The position numbers and the translations under genes were made by a program. From Cellvibrionales bacterium (lineage in GTDB: Bacteria; Pseudomonadota; Gammaproteobacteria; Pseudomonadales; UBA7434), in the NCBI GenBank assembly GCA_002726445.1, contig PBSZ01000015.1, forward strand, positions 1 to 34,021: a stretch of 34,021 bases of DNA, read 5' to 3'. Numbering within the stretch: position 1 is the first letter of the stretch; each line of letters starts with the position of its first letter. Below are positions 1-9,282 of this stretch, piece after piece. The notes under the pieces were generated by a model, which saw only the letters and a program-made list of their open reading frames with translations, searched no databases and was not told the DNA's origin.

Positions 1-84
1 GATACGGTACCGATTGCTGGCCTCGAAATCACAGAGTTGCGAGTGAATCGGAGAGCGGTATCACGCACTGATCAAGGACAACCC

Positions 85-342
85 ATGAAAGCAGATATAC
101 ATCCAGAGTACCAAACCGTTATTTTTCATGACACCAGTGTCGATGAGTATTTTATGACTCGCTCAACACTGAAAACAAGTCAGACAATAGAATGGAAGGA
201 TGGAAAAACCTATCCCTACTGTACGGTGGATACTTCATCAGCATCGCACCCGTTTTATACCGGCCAACAAAAAATATTGGATACCGGTGGTCGTGTTGAT
301 CGCTTTAATAAGCGCTTCGGTAACCGTTCGACCAAGAAGTAG
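85..342 (+). CDS. rpmE2: 50S ribosomal protein L31, type B
   Basis: An 85-residue ribosomal protein of the large subunit. It carries the type B L31 signature: MKADIHPEY at the start, then [22 protein letters not shown] in the middle of the protein (read as overlapping pieces), and [12 protein letters not shown] near the end. The zinc-binding CxxC pairs of the classical (C+) form are absent; only one cysteine is present, so this is the zinc-independent form. I chose the ATG at 85 because AAGGA lies 7 bases upstream. The frame is open further upstream to base 1, but that extension (TTG at 37) has no L31 homology. In many bacteria the C- form is made under zinc limitation (Zur control), but I see no clear Zur box in the 84 bases available. 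Confidence 0.93.
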   Translation: MKADIHPEYQTVIFHDTSVDEYFMTRSTLKTSQTIEWKDGKTYPYCTVDTSSASHPFYTGQQKILDTGGRVDRFNKRFGNRSTKK

Positions 343-366
343 TAAGTTCAAATTAATTCTCTCTTA

Positions 367-392
367 CCAGCTACAGTGTTCTCTGTAGCTGG
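367..392. terminator. Perfect 10-bp hairpin downstream of rpmE2
   Basis: CCAGCTACAG (367-376) and CTGTAGCTGG (383-392) are perfect inverted repeats with a 6-base loop, 24 bases after the L31 stop codon. No T-tract follows on the plus strand, so it is not a textbook intrinsic terminator. It could be a transcript-end hairpin protecting the rpmE2 mRNA. The remaining 393-611 region before the malic enzyme gene shows no ORF or RNA that I recognise and presumably contains its promoter. Confidence 0.4.
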
Positions 393-611
393 CATAGCCA
401 TTCAGTATGATTCAGTTATTGATCAAAAGCGTCATTATGGATTTCTCAGACAGGATGAATCCCCGCTAATTCATAAAATTTACTATCCTTTTGCTTTCCA
501 TGCATGCATAAGCGTCTTACTCTATTAAACTACTTTGTGTCTGTCCCAGTTTGATACCCCATTCTGATGATCACGACCGGCATATTCTTTGGCTAGATTT
601 TTTGGTTGATT

Positions 612-1871
612 ATGACAACTCGCTTTTCTAAAGATGCTCCTCAGCAAGCGGCTCTTGATTATCATGCATTCCCAGAGCCTGGCAAGATTTCAATTGCATT
701 AACAACATCGGCAGAGACGCAAGACGATCTTGCCCTCGCTTATAGCCCCGGCGTGGCTGAGCCAGTTAGGGCAATTGCCGAAAATCCCGAGCTCGCTTAT
801 GACTACACTATTAAAGCTAACTTGGTTGCCGTGATTAGTAATGGCAGCGCTATCCTTGGCTTAGGTAATTTGGGCGCGTTGGCCAGCAAACCAGTAATGG
901 AAGGAAAGGCTTTATTGTTTAAGCGCTTTGGCAATATTGATTCTATTGATATTGAGGTTGATACCGAGGATACAGAGAGTTTTATTGAAACAGTCAGGAA
1001 TATTTCTAAAACCTTTGGTGGCATTAATCTTGAAGATATAAAAGCCCCTGAATGTTTTGAGATTGAAAAACGCTTACAAGAACTCTGTGATATTCCAGTA
1101 TTCCATGATGATCAACATGGCACAGCGATTGTTACAGCCGCGGCGTTAATCAATGCTCTTGAACTACAAGGTAAAGTACTGGCCAGTGCGAAGATTGTTT
1201 GCTTAGGTGCTGGTTCGGCAGCGATTGCGGGCATGCGGTTGTTGGTAAGTCTAGGTGCTGATGCTGATAATATTATGATGCTCGATCGCTTGGGTGTCAT
1301 TTATCAGGGTCGAGAAGAAGTGAACGAATTTAAAGCCGAATTTGCCCTGCAGACTGAGGCGAGAACGCTCAGTGACGCCTGCGCGAATGCTGATGTTTTT
1401 ATTGGCCTTTCTGGCTCCAACTTACTTGAGCCAGAGGCGCTATTAACGATGGCGGCAAATCCAATTATTTTTGCCTGTTCTAACCCTGACCCAGAAATTG
1501 CACCAGCACTTGCACATGCGACTCGCGACGATATTATCATGGCGACGGGGCGTTCTGATTTGCCCAATCAAGTTAACAATGTTTTGGGTTTTCCCTATAT
1601 ATTTAGGGGGGCGCTTGATGTCAGAGCGAGTAAAATTAATGAAGCGATGAAGATTGCGGCAGTGCATGCGCTCAAGGACCTAGCAAGAGAAGCTGTACCT
1701 GTGGCGGTAGCGAAAGCCTGCGGTTTAGAGACCTTAAGTTACGGCAAGGAGTATATTATCCCCAAACCGCTTGATCCACGCTTATTGAACCGGGTCTCGG
1801 CTGCGGTCGCTAAAGCTGCGTTTGAGAGTGGTGTGGCACAATTGCCATTTGACGAAAAAAAATACGATTAA
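612..1871 (+). CDS. maeB: NADP-dependent malic enzyme (short form)
   Basis: Oxidative decarboxylation of malate to pyruvate with NAD(P)+, cytosolic, linking the TCA cycle to pyruvate and NADPH supply. The 419-residue protein has the malic N-terminal domain (SPGVAEP near residue 46, YTIKANLVAVISNGSAILGL near 65-84, EGKALLFKRFGN with the catalytic Lys), the metal-binding region (IKAPECFEIE, then DDQHGTAIV), and a Rossmann NAD(P) domain (CLGAGSAAIAG, FACSNPDPEI). It lacks the phosphotransacetylase domain of E. coli MaeB (about 760 residues) and so matches the short Pseudomonas-type enzyme. A TTG two codons upstream (606) is in frame; the ATG at 612 is preferred although neither has a good Shine-Dalgarno. 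Its stop overlaps the stop of convergent ponA by 4 bases. Confidence 0.93.
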   Translation: MTTRFSKDAPQQAALDYHAFPEPGKISIALTTSAETQDDLALAYSPGVAEPVRAIAENPELAYDYTIKANLVAVISNGSAILGLGNLGALASKPVMEGKALLFKRFGNIDSIDIEVDTEDTESFIETVRNISKTFGGINLEDIKAPECFEIEKRLQELCDIPVFHDDQHGTAIVTAAALINALELQGKVLASAKIVCLGAGSAAIAGMRLLVSLGADADNIMMLDRLGVIYQGREEVNEFKAEFALQTEARTLSDACANADVFIGLSGSNLLEPEALLTMAANPIIFACSNPDPEIAPALAHATRDDIIMATGRSDLPNQVNNVLGFPYIFRGALDVRASKINEAMKIAAVHALKDLAREAVPVAVAKACGLETLSYGKEYIIPKPLDPRLLNRVSAAVAKAAFESGVAQLPFDEKKYD

Positions 1872-4417
1872 AATAATTCTTCGTTTAGCTGTGCCTCTTT
1901 CGGTTTGCTTGCCTGCTGTATCGATAATGTCTGTGGCGAGTATTCTTCAAGGAAAAGTTCAAAGCGGGTGTTTTTTGACGAATCATTGGCTGCGAGACCT
2001 GTGCGGCTATCGATTTTAACCGATACCATGCCACTTGGTCGAACAGCTGCTGTTTTCTCGAGGTGATTAAGATTCTCTCGCATAAAGTCTATCCAAATTG
2101 GTAGCGCAGCCGAACCACCGTATTCGCGGGTGCCGATATTCTTATTGCTGTCAAAGCCAAGCCAGGTTGTGACGACTAAGTCAGGATGATAGCCAGAGAA
2201 CCAGGCGTCGGTAGGGCCGTTGGTTGTCCCCGTTTTTCCCGCTAAATCTTTTCGTCCTAACCCCCTGGCTTTTCTTGCCGTGCCTTTTTGTATAGCGTCT
2301 TTTAAAATACTATCGATGATATAGACCACACGGGGGTCCATAATACGATCGGCCTGTATAGTTCCTTTAGTTTTTTCTACTAGCGGTTCCTGTTCTAGCA
2401 GGGCGTCGAGCGAGTCAGCCTCGGTGAAATCTTGGCTTTCTATTTCGCTCGATTTCTTTGTCGAGCTTGTTGTGTTGCCACAGTTTGAGCAAACTGCTAC
2501 GCGTGGCGATTTGAACACGACGTTTCCATTTCGGTCGATGATCTCGTCAACAAGATAAGGAGACATTTTAAAGCCTCCATTAGCAATACTTGCATAAGCG
2601 GTTGCGAGTTGTAACGGTGTCATTGCGTAGCTGCCTAATGCTAGCGACAGATCTTTCGGTAAAGCTCGGTCGTTGAAGTTAAACCGTTCTAAATAGCGAA
2701 TTGCTTTTCGAATACCCAGCTCCTGAAGTAATCGGATAGAAACTAAATTTTTTGACTTATACAGAGCTTCTCGAATCGTCGTTGGCCCAGAGAAAGTGCC
2801 CCCTGAGTTTTGTGGTCGCCAGTCACTTTCGAGTTGTTGGTCTGAAAATACAATAGGCGCATCGTTAATTAGACTGGCTGCGGTAAAACCATGTTCAATG
2901 GCAGCAGCGTAAATAAAAGGTTTCAAATTTGAACCAGTCTGACGGTGTGCCTGAGTGGCGCGATTAAATTTACTTGATTGAAAGTCAAATCCGCCGATTA
3001 ACGCGCTAATCGCGCCTTCATTCGGACGGATAGCCACTAAACTGGCATTCGCATCAGGCAACTGTGTAATAAAAATTTCTTTGTTTTGGAGTGATCTCTT
3101 AATTCGAATAACATCACCTGGCTGAAATAATTCGGTTAAGTTATTGATACTTGGCCCACGTTTATTTTCAGTGATGTAAGGCCTGAGCGGATTGGCTTCT
3201 CTGCTCCACTCGAAGGCTATTTCTCGATTATCAGAAAGTAATAGATGGGTGTAATATTTTGGTTCGGTTAATATGGAATCTTTGTCCGCTAGCGCTAGTG
3301 CTGGCGCTAACGACGGCCCTTCATTTTCTTGAATTAGGGGTTGGTCAGAAAAAGCGGTAATGACGGCTGGCTCGAGTCCATTGATTGTGCGCAATTGGTT
3401 GATCATTGCCGGCCACTGATCGCGTTGTTCCATTGGGAACGACTGTTCGGCCCCTCGATGGCCATGCCTTAAGTCGTAATTAAATAAGCCGTTTTGTATT
3501 GCCGCTTGCGCAGTTTCTTGCTGACGGCTATCGATGGTTGTTGTGATCGTGAAACCATCGGTATAGGCCTTGCGGCCAAGTTTTTCTACTGCAAGATTAC
3601 GCGCTATTTCTGCGGCATGACCAGCATTAAGCTCTAGCTTAGTGCCATGATAGCGAGCGGTGACAGGCTGAGCGGAATGCGTCGCAAGCTCGTCAGCCGT
3701 AATAAAGCCTAACTTGTTCATCCTACCAAGAATCCAATCTCGTCTTATCTTGGCGCGTTGTGGATTATTAATGGGGTTGTAGGCCGAAGGTGCTTTTGGT
3801 AAACCGGCAATCATGGCGAGTTGTGCCAGATTTAATTCGTCAATCGACTTGCCATAATAGACCTGTGCAGCGGCTTGTATACCGTAGGCTCGCTTACCTA
3901 AATAAATCTTATTCATATAGAGCTCAAGAATCTGATCTTTAGTGAGGCTCTGTTCGATTTGAATGGCTAAAAATATCTCGTTAAATTTACGTAAAAACGT
4001 TTTTTCACTGCTTAGAAAGAAATTACGAGCAACTTGCATGGTAATAGTGCTACCACCACTTTGAATTTTACCTGAAGCAAAAAGCTGAAGCGCAGCTCGT
4101 AGTAATCCGGCAAGATCAACGCCTTGATGTTGTAAAAATCTATCATCTTCAGCGGAAAGTATAGCATTAACAAACTGTGGCGGGACTTGTTCTCTGCGGA
4201 TAGGCGTTCGAAGCTTCTCGCCGAACTCCCCCATTAATTTTCCATTTTGTGAGTAGATTCGCAAAGGGACTTGCAGTTTAGCTTCTTGAAGCACATCGAC
4301 CGAAGGTAACTTAGGGCTAAGATAAAGGTATGTCGCGCAAATAACAATCAAGACAGAGAGGGCGCTTAGCAGGGCTAATGTAAAAAAAGTTTTAAATAGG
4401 GACTTTCGCGCTTGCAT
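1868..4417 (-). CDS. ponA: Penicillin-binding protein 1A (bifunctional peptidoglycan synthase)
   Basis: Inner-membrane class A PBP that polymerises lipid II and cross-links stem peptides in the periplasm. The protein is 849 residues with one N-terminal membrane anchor (about residues 10-33). The GT51 transglycosylase domain shows SAEDDRFLQHQGVD (catalytic Glu about 90) and GGSTITMQVARNFF. The transpeptidase domain has SNLK (nucleophile Ser about 496, Lys 499), SKN (about 555-557) and KTGTT (Lys about 728). An OB-like insertion lies between the two domains. A CSNCG cysteine pair and a Ser/Glu-rich linker precede the KTG region. The start is uncertain: an in-frame GTG at 4444 would add nine residues, and neither start has a well-spaced Shine-Dalgarno; I chose the ATG because it puts the anchor close to the N-terminus as in relatives. 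It is divergent from pilM, as in Pseudomonas. Confidence 0.95.
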   Translation of the reverse strand: MQARKSLFKTFFTLALLSALSVLIVICATYLYLSPKLPSVDVLQEAKLQVPLRIYSQNGKLMGEFGEKLRTPIRREQVPPQFVNAILSAEDDRFLQHQGVDLAGLLRAALQLFASGKIQSGGSTITMQVARNFFLSSEKTFLRKFNEIFLAIQIEQSLTKDQILELYMNKIYLGKRAYGIQAAAQVYYGKSIDELNLAQLAMIAGLPKAPSAYNPINNPQRAKIRRDWILGRMNKLGFITADELATHSAQPVTARYHGTKLELNAGHAAEIARNLAVEKLGRKAYTDGFTITTTIDSRQQETAQAAIQNGLFNYDLRHGHRGAEQSFPMEQRDQWPAMINQLRTINGLEPAVITAFSDQPLIQENEGPSLAPALALADKDSILTEPKYYTHLLLSDNREIAFEWSREANPLRPYITENKRGPSINNLTELFQPGDVIRIKRSLQNKEIFITQLPDANASLVAIRPNEGAISALIGGFDFQSSKFNRATQAHRQTGSNLKPFIYAAAIEHGFTAASLINDAPIVFSDQQLESDWRPQNSGGTFSGPTTIREALYKSKNLVSIRLLQELGIRKAIRYLERFNFNDRALPKDLSLALGSYAMTPLQLATAYASIANGGFKMSPYLVDEIIDRNGNVVFKSPRVAVCSNCGNTTSSTKKSSEIESQDFTEADSLDALLEQEPLVEKTKGTIQADRIMDPRVVYIIDSILKDAIQKGTARKARGLGRKDLAGKTGTTNGPTDAWFSGYHPDLVVTTWLGFDSNKNIGTREYGGSAALPIWIDFMRENLNHLEKTAAVRPSGMVSVKIDSRTGLAANDSSKNTRFELFLEEYSPQTLSIQQASKPKEAQLNEELF

Positions 4418-4638
4418 ATCTGTCTGTTTGACCTTGGTAAACACCGCTATTCAAAGGTTGACAGGATAGCGAAAAGAAAGGCAAGAAAATAGGTAAAAAT
4501 CTCCTTTAGCAACGATAAAAATTCAATAAATTCGTAAATCAGACGATAAATTCACTCAGCGAGACCGTAACGAAGGGCCCGTAATGGGGCTGGGACAAGA
4601 GAAGCATTAATCACAATGGCATCACAGGGATAAGGCGA

Positions 4639-5700
4639 ATGATAAATTGGAAAGCATTACTAGATAGGTTAAAAGTATTCAATAAGCCCCCTCCATTGCT
4701 AGGCATTGATATTAATGATCAATTTTTATCGCTCATTGAGCTTGCTACTGATGGCGAAAATTTAAAAGTCATTAGTTATGCAATGGAGCAGTTGCCAATA
4801 AACGCTATCGTTAATGGCGAAATAAAGCAGTCAGAAATCGTTACCGAACACTTACTTAGCTTACTTAAAAAAGCTTCTACGAAAACAAAAAGTGTAGCGA
4901 TAGCTGTATCCGGATCGTCGGTAATTACAAAAGTTATATCAATGGTAGTCAATACTAACGAAGAAACTTTTGAAGCCAAAATTATTGCCGATGCGGAAAA
5001 ATATATTCCTTACGCATTAGAGGATGTGGCAATTGACTACTCGATAATCAAGACGGACGACACAAAAGAAAGTGAAATATTATTGGCCGCATGCAGAAGA
5101 GAAATAATAGATCAAAGAGTCGAAATACTATCTGCAGTTGGCTTAGAGACTAGCATTGTGGATATTAAGATCTATGACATCGAACGCTCATTTTCATTAC
5201 TTAAAAAAGAATATTCTCACGGAAGTCACGAAGTGGTTGCTTTATTTGAACATAATACGGGTTTATCGCTAACTGTATTGCAACAGGGTGTAGTTATTTA
5301 TCATAAAGAGGAGTCATTTGCCCCTGCTGAGGAAGAAACGCCAGGCAGTATTAATCTCATCGAAGTAACTGATGAAAACGAGGTAATTAAGCGTGTTAAT
5401 GATGCAGAAGGTGAAGCGTGCAAACGGCAACTGGCACAACAAATGAAATCAGCGATACAGTTTTTTATTTCTTCTAGCCAGCATGAAAAAATTGACCGTG
5501 TATTTTTAGCAGGGAGCTTTATATCGATAAAAGAATTTGCGGTGTGGTTAGATAATTGGCTTAAAATACCAACCAGTGTGGCTGACCCATTTCGTTACAT
5601 GTCTCTCGCTGAAAAAGTTGATCGTCAAGATATTCATGATCATGCCGCATCGCTACTCGTAGCCTGTGGATTAGCTATGCGAGGTAGTGCATGCCAATAG
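4639..5700 (+). CDS. pilM: Type IV pilus assembly protein PilM
   Basis: Cytoplasmic actin/FtsA-fold ATPase-like protein of the type IV pilus inner-membrane alignment subcomplex. In the family it binds the N-terminal tail of PilN. It has 353 residues. The N-terminal LLGIDINDQFLSLIEL is the phosphate-1 type strand-turn motif, and DAEKYIPYALEDVAIDYSII and VFLAGSFISIKEF match conserved PilM blocks. No signal peptide or membrane segment is present, as expected. The ATG at 4639 has AAGG 4-7 bases upstream. It is first gene of the pilMNOPQ cluster; a perfect TTGACA lies at 4458-4463 in the divergent ponA/pilM gap, but I see no convincing -10 at the right spacing. Confidence 0.95.
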   Translation: MINWKALLDRLKVFNKPPPLLGIDINDQFLSLIELATDGENLKVISYAMEQLPINAIVNGEIKQSEIVTEHLLSLLKKASTKTKSVAIAVSGSSVITKVISMVVNTNEETFEAKIIADAEKYIPYALEDVAIDYSIIKTDDTKESEILLAACRREIIDQRVEILSAVGLETSIVDIKIYDIERSFSLLKKEYSHGSHEVVALFEHNTGLSLTVLQQGVVIYHKEESFAPAEEETPGSINLIEVTDENEVIKRVNDAEGEACKRQLAQQMKSAIQFFISSSQHEKIDRVFLAGSFISIKEFAVWLDNWLKIPTSVADPFRYMSLAEKVDRQDIHDHAASLLVACGLAMRGSACQ

Positions 5701-6260
5701 CAATTAACTTGCTTCCGTGGCGAGAGATCGCTCGCGAAAAAATTAGGAAAGACTTTTTTAAAAACCTCTTAATATGCACTGTTCTCGCATTGCTTTGCTG
5801 CATAGCAATATCTGTTGTGCTTAATGGTCAGCTCTCGAACCAGCAATCACGAAACAGTTATCTTATAAGCCATATTGCCCTTTTGGATGAAAAAATAAAC
5901 CAAATAAAAAATATTTCCATCCAACGCGAACAGTTAGATTTTAGGATGGAGGTAATACAGTCATTGCAGAGTTATCGGCCTATGGTTGTCCATGTTTTTG
6001 ATCAGCTGGTTCAAACATTGCCAAAGGGCGTGTATTACACTTCATTAAAAAGGAAGGATCAGCAGTTAACTATATCTGGTATGGCATCGGCTAATGGTCA
6101 GGTTTCAGAGTTGATGAGAAAGCTCAATGCTTCGTCTTGGTTGAAAAACCCAGAATTGATTTCAATTGTTGAAAATGATCAAGACCAGGCGTTAAAAGAT
6201 TTCGTGCTTACAGTTGATGTTAATCAATTGATGCATCAGCAAGATGAGCGAGATCTATGA
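5691..6260 (+). CDS. pilN: Type IV pilus assembly protein PilN
   Basis: Bitopic inner-membrane protein of the pilus alignment complex. The 189-residue protein has the signature INLLPWRE (residues 5-12), the known PilM-binding element, then a single membrane segment (about 25-46) and a periplasmic coiled-coil plus ferredoxin-like domain, through which family members pair with PilO. Its ATG lies inside the end of pilM (10-base overlap) and its TGA overlaps the pilO start (ATGA), which indicates translational coupling. Confidence 0.95.
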   Translation: MPIAINLLPWREIAREKIRKDFFKNLLICTVLALLCCIAISVVLNGQLSNQQSRNSYLISHIALLDEKINQIKNISIQREQLDFRMEVIQSLQSYRPMVVHVFDQLVQTLPKGVYYTSLKRKDQQLTISGMASANGQVSELMRKLNASSWLKNPELISIVENDQDQALKDFVLTVDVNQLMHQQDERDL

Positions 6261-6907
6261 TTAAACCAATAAGCTTAATTCAGACGCGGTTTGATCAATG
6301 GAGGCGTTTTGATGCGTCATTAATAGATTGGCATGAGCTGAGTTCTTGGCCAAGCGAGCTGAGACTAGCAGCGTTAACTGTTTTTTTTATGATTATTTTA
6401 TCGCTGTCAGGGTTTTTTCTGTTAGGCGGTAAAATGGGTACATTGAATAATGAAAAAAACAAAGAACAAATATTAAAAAATGATTATCAAGTTAAATATA
6501 CAGAGGCAGCAAATCTGACAGTATTAAAGCAGCAAGTTAGGCAAATGAAAATTATTTTTGAAGCTCTAATTAGCCAGCTGCCCTCTGAGACCGAAGTGCC
6601 AGCCCTGCTTGAAGATGTGACTCATGCCGGCGTTAACAGCGGGCTACTGTTTAAGAAAATTGAACTCAATGATGAGATCAAAAAAGATTTTTATGTCGAG
6701 CTGCCGATTACTGTCGAAGTATCTGGCTCCTATCATGATCTGGCTGCGTTTGTCAGTGGTGTGTCCAGTTTATCTAGGATCGTTACCTTGCATGACTTTG
6801 ATATTTGGTCTGAAAAAAATTCCTTTAATAGGCTATCTATGACCATTTCAGCAAAGACATACCGTTATAAAAGTTTTGAAAAATCCTCGCTTTCGGCAGC
6901 TAATTAG
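6257..6907 (+). CDS. pilO: Type IV pilus assembly protein PilO
   Basis: Inner-membrane partner of PilN in the alignment complex. The protein has 216 residues: a cytoplasmic stretch (1-35), one membrane segment (about 36-57), a coiled-coil (about 60-105), and a periplasmic ferredoxin-like domain with SQLPSETEVPALLEDVTHAG and VEVSGSYHDLAAFVSGVSSL, both typical PilO blocks. It starts in a 4-base ATGA overlap with pilN and stops 1 base before the pilP ATG. Confidence 0.95.
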   Translation: MIKPISLIQTRFDQWRRFDASLIDWHELSSWPSELRLAALTVFFMIILSLSGFFLLGGKMGTLNNEKNKEQILKNDYQVKYTEAANLTVLKQQVRQMKIIFEALISQLPSETEVPALLEDVTHAGVNSGLLFKKIELNDEIKKDFYVELPITVEVSGSYHDLAAFVSGVSSLSRIVTLHDFDIWSEKNSFNRLSMTISAKTYRYKSFEKSSLSAAN

Positions 6908-6908
6908 C

Positions 6909-7433
6909 ATGAATATTATTTTATTGATGGTCATTTTTTTACTGGCTTCTTGCGCTAGTGATAATCATCAGGATTTAGCTGCTTTTATTCATGAGGTGAA
7001 TCATAACTCAGTGCCTAAAGTGGTTAAAGTGCCTATACAGGAGGTTTATCAACCCTATACATACGATGTTGCTAGTTATCGATCGCCATTTCAGTTATCG
7101 CTTAAGCCCTTAGGTAAAAAAAATTTAACGAATAAAAAAAATAGTCTCATTAAGCCAGATTTTAAGCGTGCTAAGCAGCCATTAGAGAATTTCCCTATCG
7201 AGCAGCTCACTATGGTTGGGACACTCAGTCAATCTACGCTTAGGTGGGCGTTGTTGATGACAGCTAATGGCGACATACATAAAGTCACAGCGGGTCATTT
7301 TGTCGGTAAGAACCATGGCCATATTCAAGCTATCGATAATGACTCGATAAGCATTAAAGAAATAATTAGTAATGGCCAAAATACTTGGACTCATCGAGTC
7401 AGATTTTTAAAAATTCAGGATATCCAACAATGA
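6909..7433 (+). CDS. pilP: Type IV pilus assembly lipoprotein PilP
   Basis: Periplasm-facing lipoprotein linking PilN/PilO to the PilQ secretin. The 174-residue protein begins MNIILLMVIFLLASC: a short hydrophobic signal peptide with a lipobox (LASC, lipidated Cys15). The conserved PilP core is visible as YRSPFQ, then LENFPIEQLTMVGTLSQ and GDIHKVTAGHFVGKNHGHI. I chose the ATG at 6909 over an upstream in-frame TTG (6876) because it gives a clean lipoprotein signal and sits 1 base after the pilO stop. The TGA overlaps the pilQ start. Confidence 0.94.
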   Translation: MNIILLMVIFLLASCASDNHQDLAAFIHEVNHNSVPKVVKVPIQEVYQPYTYDVASYRSPFQLSLKPLGKKNLTNKKNSLIKPDFKRAKQPLENFPIEQLTMVGTLSQSTLRWALLMTANGDIHKVTAGHFVGKNHGHIQAIDNDSISIKEIISNGQNTWTHRVRFLKIQDIQQ

Positions 7434-9220
7434 GAAAAAATCATGTTGCAGCCCTTGCCGGTATAGCATTCAGATTTTTAGCCTATTTTATATGGCTATT
7501 TCCAGTGTCTTTGCAGGCGGCTGAAATAACTGCTCTTGATTTTCAGTTGGGCGAACAAGGATCAGCTAAATTACTGGTGACTTTTTCTGACAAAGTTATC
7601 GAGCCGTCTATTGTAATCAACCCGCAGTCGATGACTTTAGATTTTTCTTTGACCCGCCTTAAGCCTGGATTAGCGAACAATTATAATGTTGAGGATTTTA
7701 ATACAATCGCTAATGGTTTCATAGCAGAGAATATTGAAGGTCATGCAAGAATTGAGTTAATGACTCAGTCGCCGACTGTATTGAATTCGGTGATTATAGA
7801 TCGCCAATTGATTTTTACATTAAGTGAAAAAGTCTATTCAGACCGAGAAACTACCGTTCTTTCAGACTATATTGGCGAGCCATTATCGTTAAACTTTCAA
7901 GATATTCAAGTTCGCTCTGTGCTTCAAATAATTGCTGACTTTACTGATTTAAATTTAGTAACTTCAGATGCTGTCAATGGCAATATCACTCTGCGATTGA
8001 AAGATGTGCCATGGGATCAAGCCTTGGCTTTGATCCTAAAAACGAAGGGTCTTGGCCAACAAAAAGTTGGCAATGTTTTGATGATTGCGCCAGCAGATGA
8101 AATCGCTGATCGAGAATTGCAATCGATAGAGTCTCGTCAGCAATTACAGGATCTGTCGCCCTTACAGACAGAAATTATTCATATTCGATATGCGACGGCA
8201 AGTGATATATATGCTTTGCTGAGTGAGCAATCAAGTCTAGATATGAATGTTGAGATTAATGGTGCGAGTTCAGCGCTATTGTCATCGCGCGGTAGAATCG
8301 TTGTCGACCAACGCACCAACGCACTGTTGATAACTGAGACAAGAGCAAATATCGAAATATTTAGACAGTTAATTGAGCAAATAGATATTCCGCTTAGACA
8401 AGTGATGGTTGAAGCGCGAATTGTAGTGGCGAATGATAATTTTGATCAGCAAATCGGTGTTCGTTGGGGGGGTGGTGCTGCGCAGCAAGGCAATGGCGAT
8501 CGCTTTGGCGTTGGCGGTAGTTTAGAGTCTTTGTCTAATCAAGCGGGGTCGGGCGATGAACTAAGCAGTGTGTTTGATTTTGCCAATGGTAATGCTAGCC
8601 TTCGTTTTCCTGAGGCGAACTTTGTTGATTTAGGTGTTAGTGAGGCGCTTGGCCAGCCACAGTCTATTGCTGTTGGTTTTCTCAGTGATAATTTTGCACT
8701 TAATGCTGAGTTAAGTGCCATTGCCGCAGAGGGTCGCGGCGAAATTATTTCGCAGCCAAGAATTATTACTGGCGACAAACAAGAGGCTGAAATTAAGTCA
8801 GGTGAAGAAATCCCCTATGTAGAATCATCGGCCAGTGGTCGTTCGACTATTAAATTTAGGGAAGCGGTTTTAAGTTTGAACGTAAGGCCCAGTATTACAG
8901 CCGATAATCGTTTGATCTTGGACTTAGTGATTAAACAAGACTCCCGCAGTGAAGATAAAGTATATGGTGAAAATAATTCACAAGTGCCTATTATTTTAAA
9001 AAATGAAATTCGTACTCAGGCCTTAGTGGATAATGGTAAGACTATAGTTTTAGGGGGTATTTTTAGAGAAAGTGAGCTAGAGCAAGAAACCAAAGTGCCC
9101 TTGCTGGGCGATATTCCTTTACTTGGCAGACTGTTTAAGCGCACTATCGTTGGCCATCAAAAAAATGAGTTGTTAATCTTCATAACACCCAAAATATTAA
9201 CCGATAGCGTGTTAGACTAA
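7430..9220 (+). CDS. pilQ: Type IV pilus secretin PilQ
   Basis: Outer-membrane secretin that forms the gated pore for the pilus fibre. The protein has 596 residues: a signal peptide cleaved about SLQA/AEI (30/31), one visible AMIN-type peptidoglycan-binding domain (about 32-125), a secretin/TonB short N-terminal domain (LNFQDIQVRSVLQIIADFTD, about 150-220), an N1-type domain with VVDQRTNALLITE, then the secretin core ending VPLLGDIPLLGRLFKRT and LLIFITPKIL. Pseudomonas PilQ is over 700 residues with two AMIN domains, so this is a compact version. I chose the ATG at 7430 (ATGA overlap with pilP, AGGA about 9 bases upstream) over a TTG at 7385. Confidence 0.96.
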   Translation: MRKNHVAALAGIAFRFLAYFIWLFPVSLQAAEITALDFQLGEQGSAKLLVTFSDKVIEPSIVINPQSMTLDFSLTRLKPGLANNYNVEDFNTIANGFIAENIEGHARIELMTQSPTVLNSVIIDRQLIFTLSEKVYSDRETTVLSDYIGEPLSLNFQDIQVRSVLQIIADFTDLNLVTSDAVNGNITLRLKDVPWDQALALILKTKGLGQQKVGNVLMIAPADEIADRELQSIESRQQLQDLSPLQTEIIHIRYATASDIYALLSEQSSLDMNVEINGASSALLSSRGRIVVDQRTNALLITETRANIEIFRQLIEQIDIPLRQVMVEARIVVANDNFDQQIGVRWGGGAAQQGNGDRFGVGGSLESLSNQAGSGDELSSVFDFANGNASLRFPEANFVDLGVSEALGQPQSIAVGFLSDNFALNAELSAIAAEGRGEIISQPRIITGDKQEAEIKSGEEIPYVESSASGRSTIKFREAVLSLNVRPSITADNRLILDLVIKQDSRSEDKVYGENNSQVPIILKNEIRTQALVDNGKTIVLGGIFRESELEQETKVPLLGDIPLLGRLFKRTIVGHQKNELLIFITPKILTDSVLD

Positions 9221-9282
9221 TTTGGTTCCGCTGTGCTATAAATGACGTCTTTTAACCAGTAGGCGAAAGCAGTCGGTGCTTT

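Noticed and set aside
1304-1567. Opposite-strand ORFs within maeB, pilQ, gltB, hemE and other genes
   Set aside because: They lie entirely within strongly conserved genes on the other strand or frame, have low-complexity composition and no recognisable motifs.
4458-4486. TTGACA promoter for the pil operon
   Set aside because: The -35 hexamer is perfect, but the sequence 16-18 bases further (GCAAGA) is not a -10; mentioned only under pilM.
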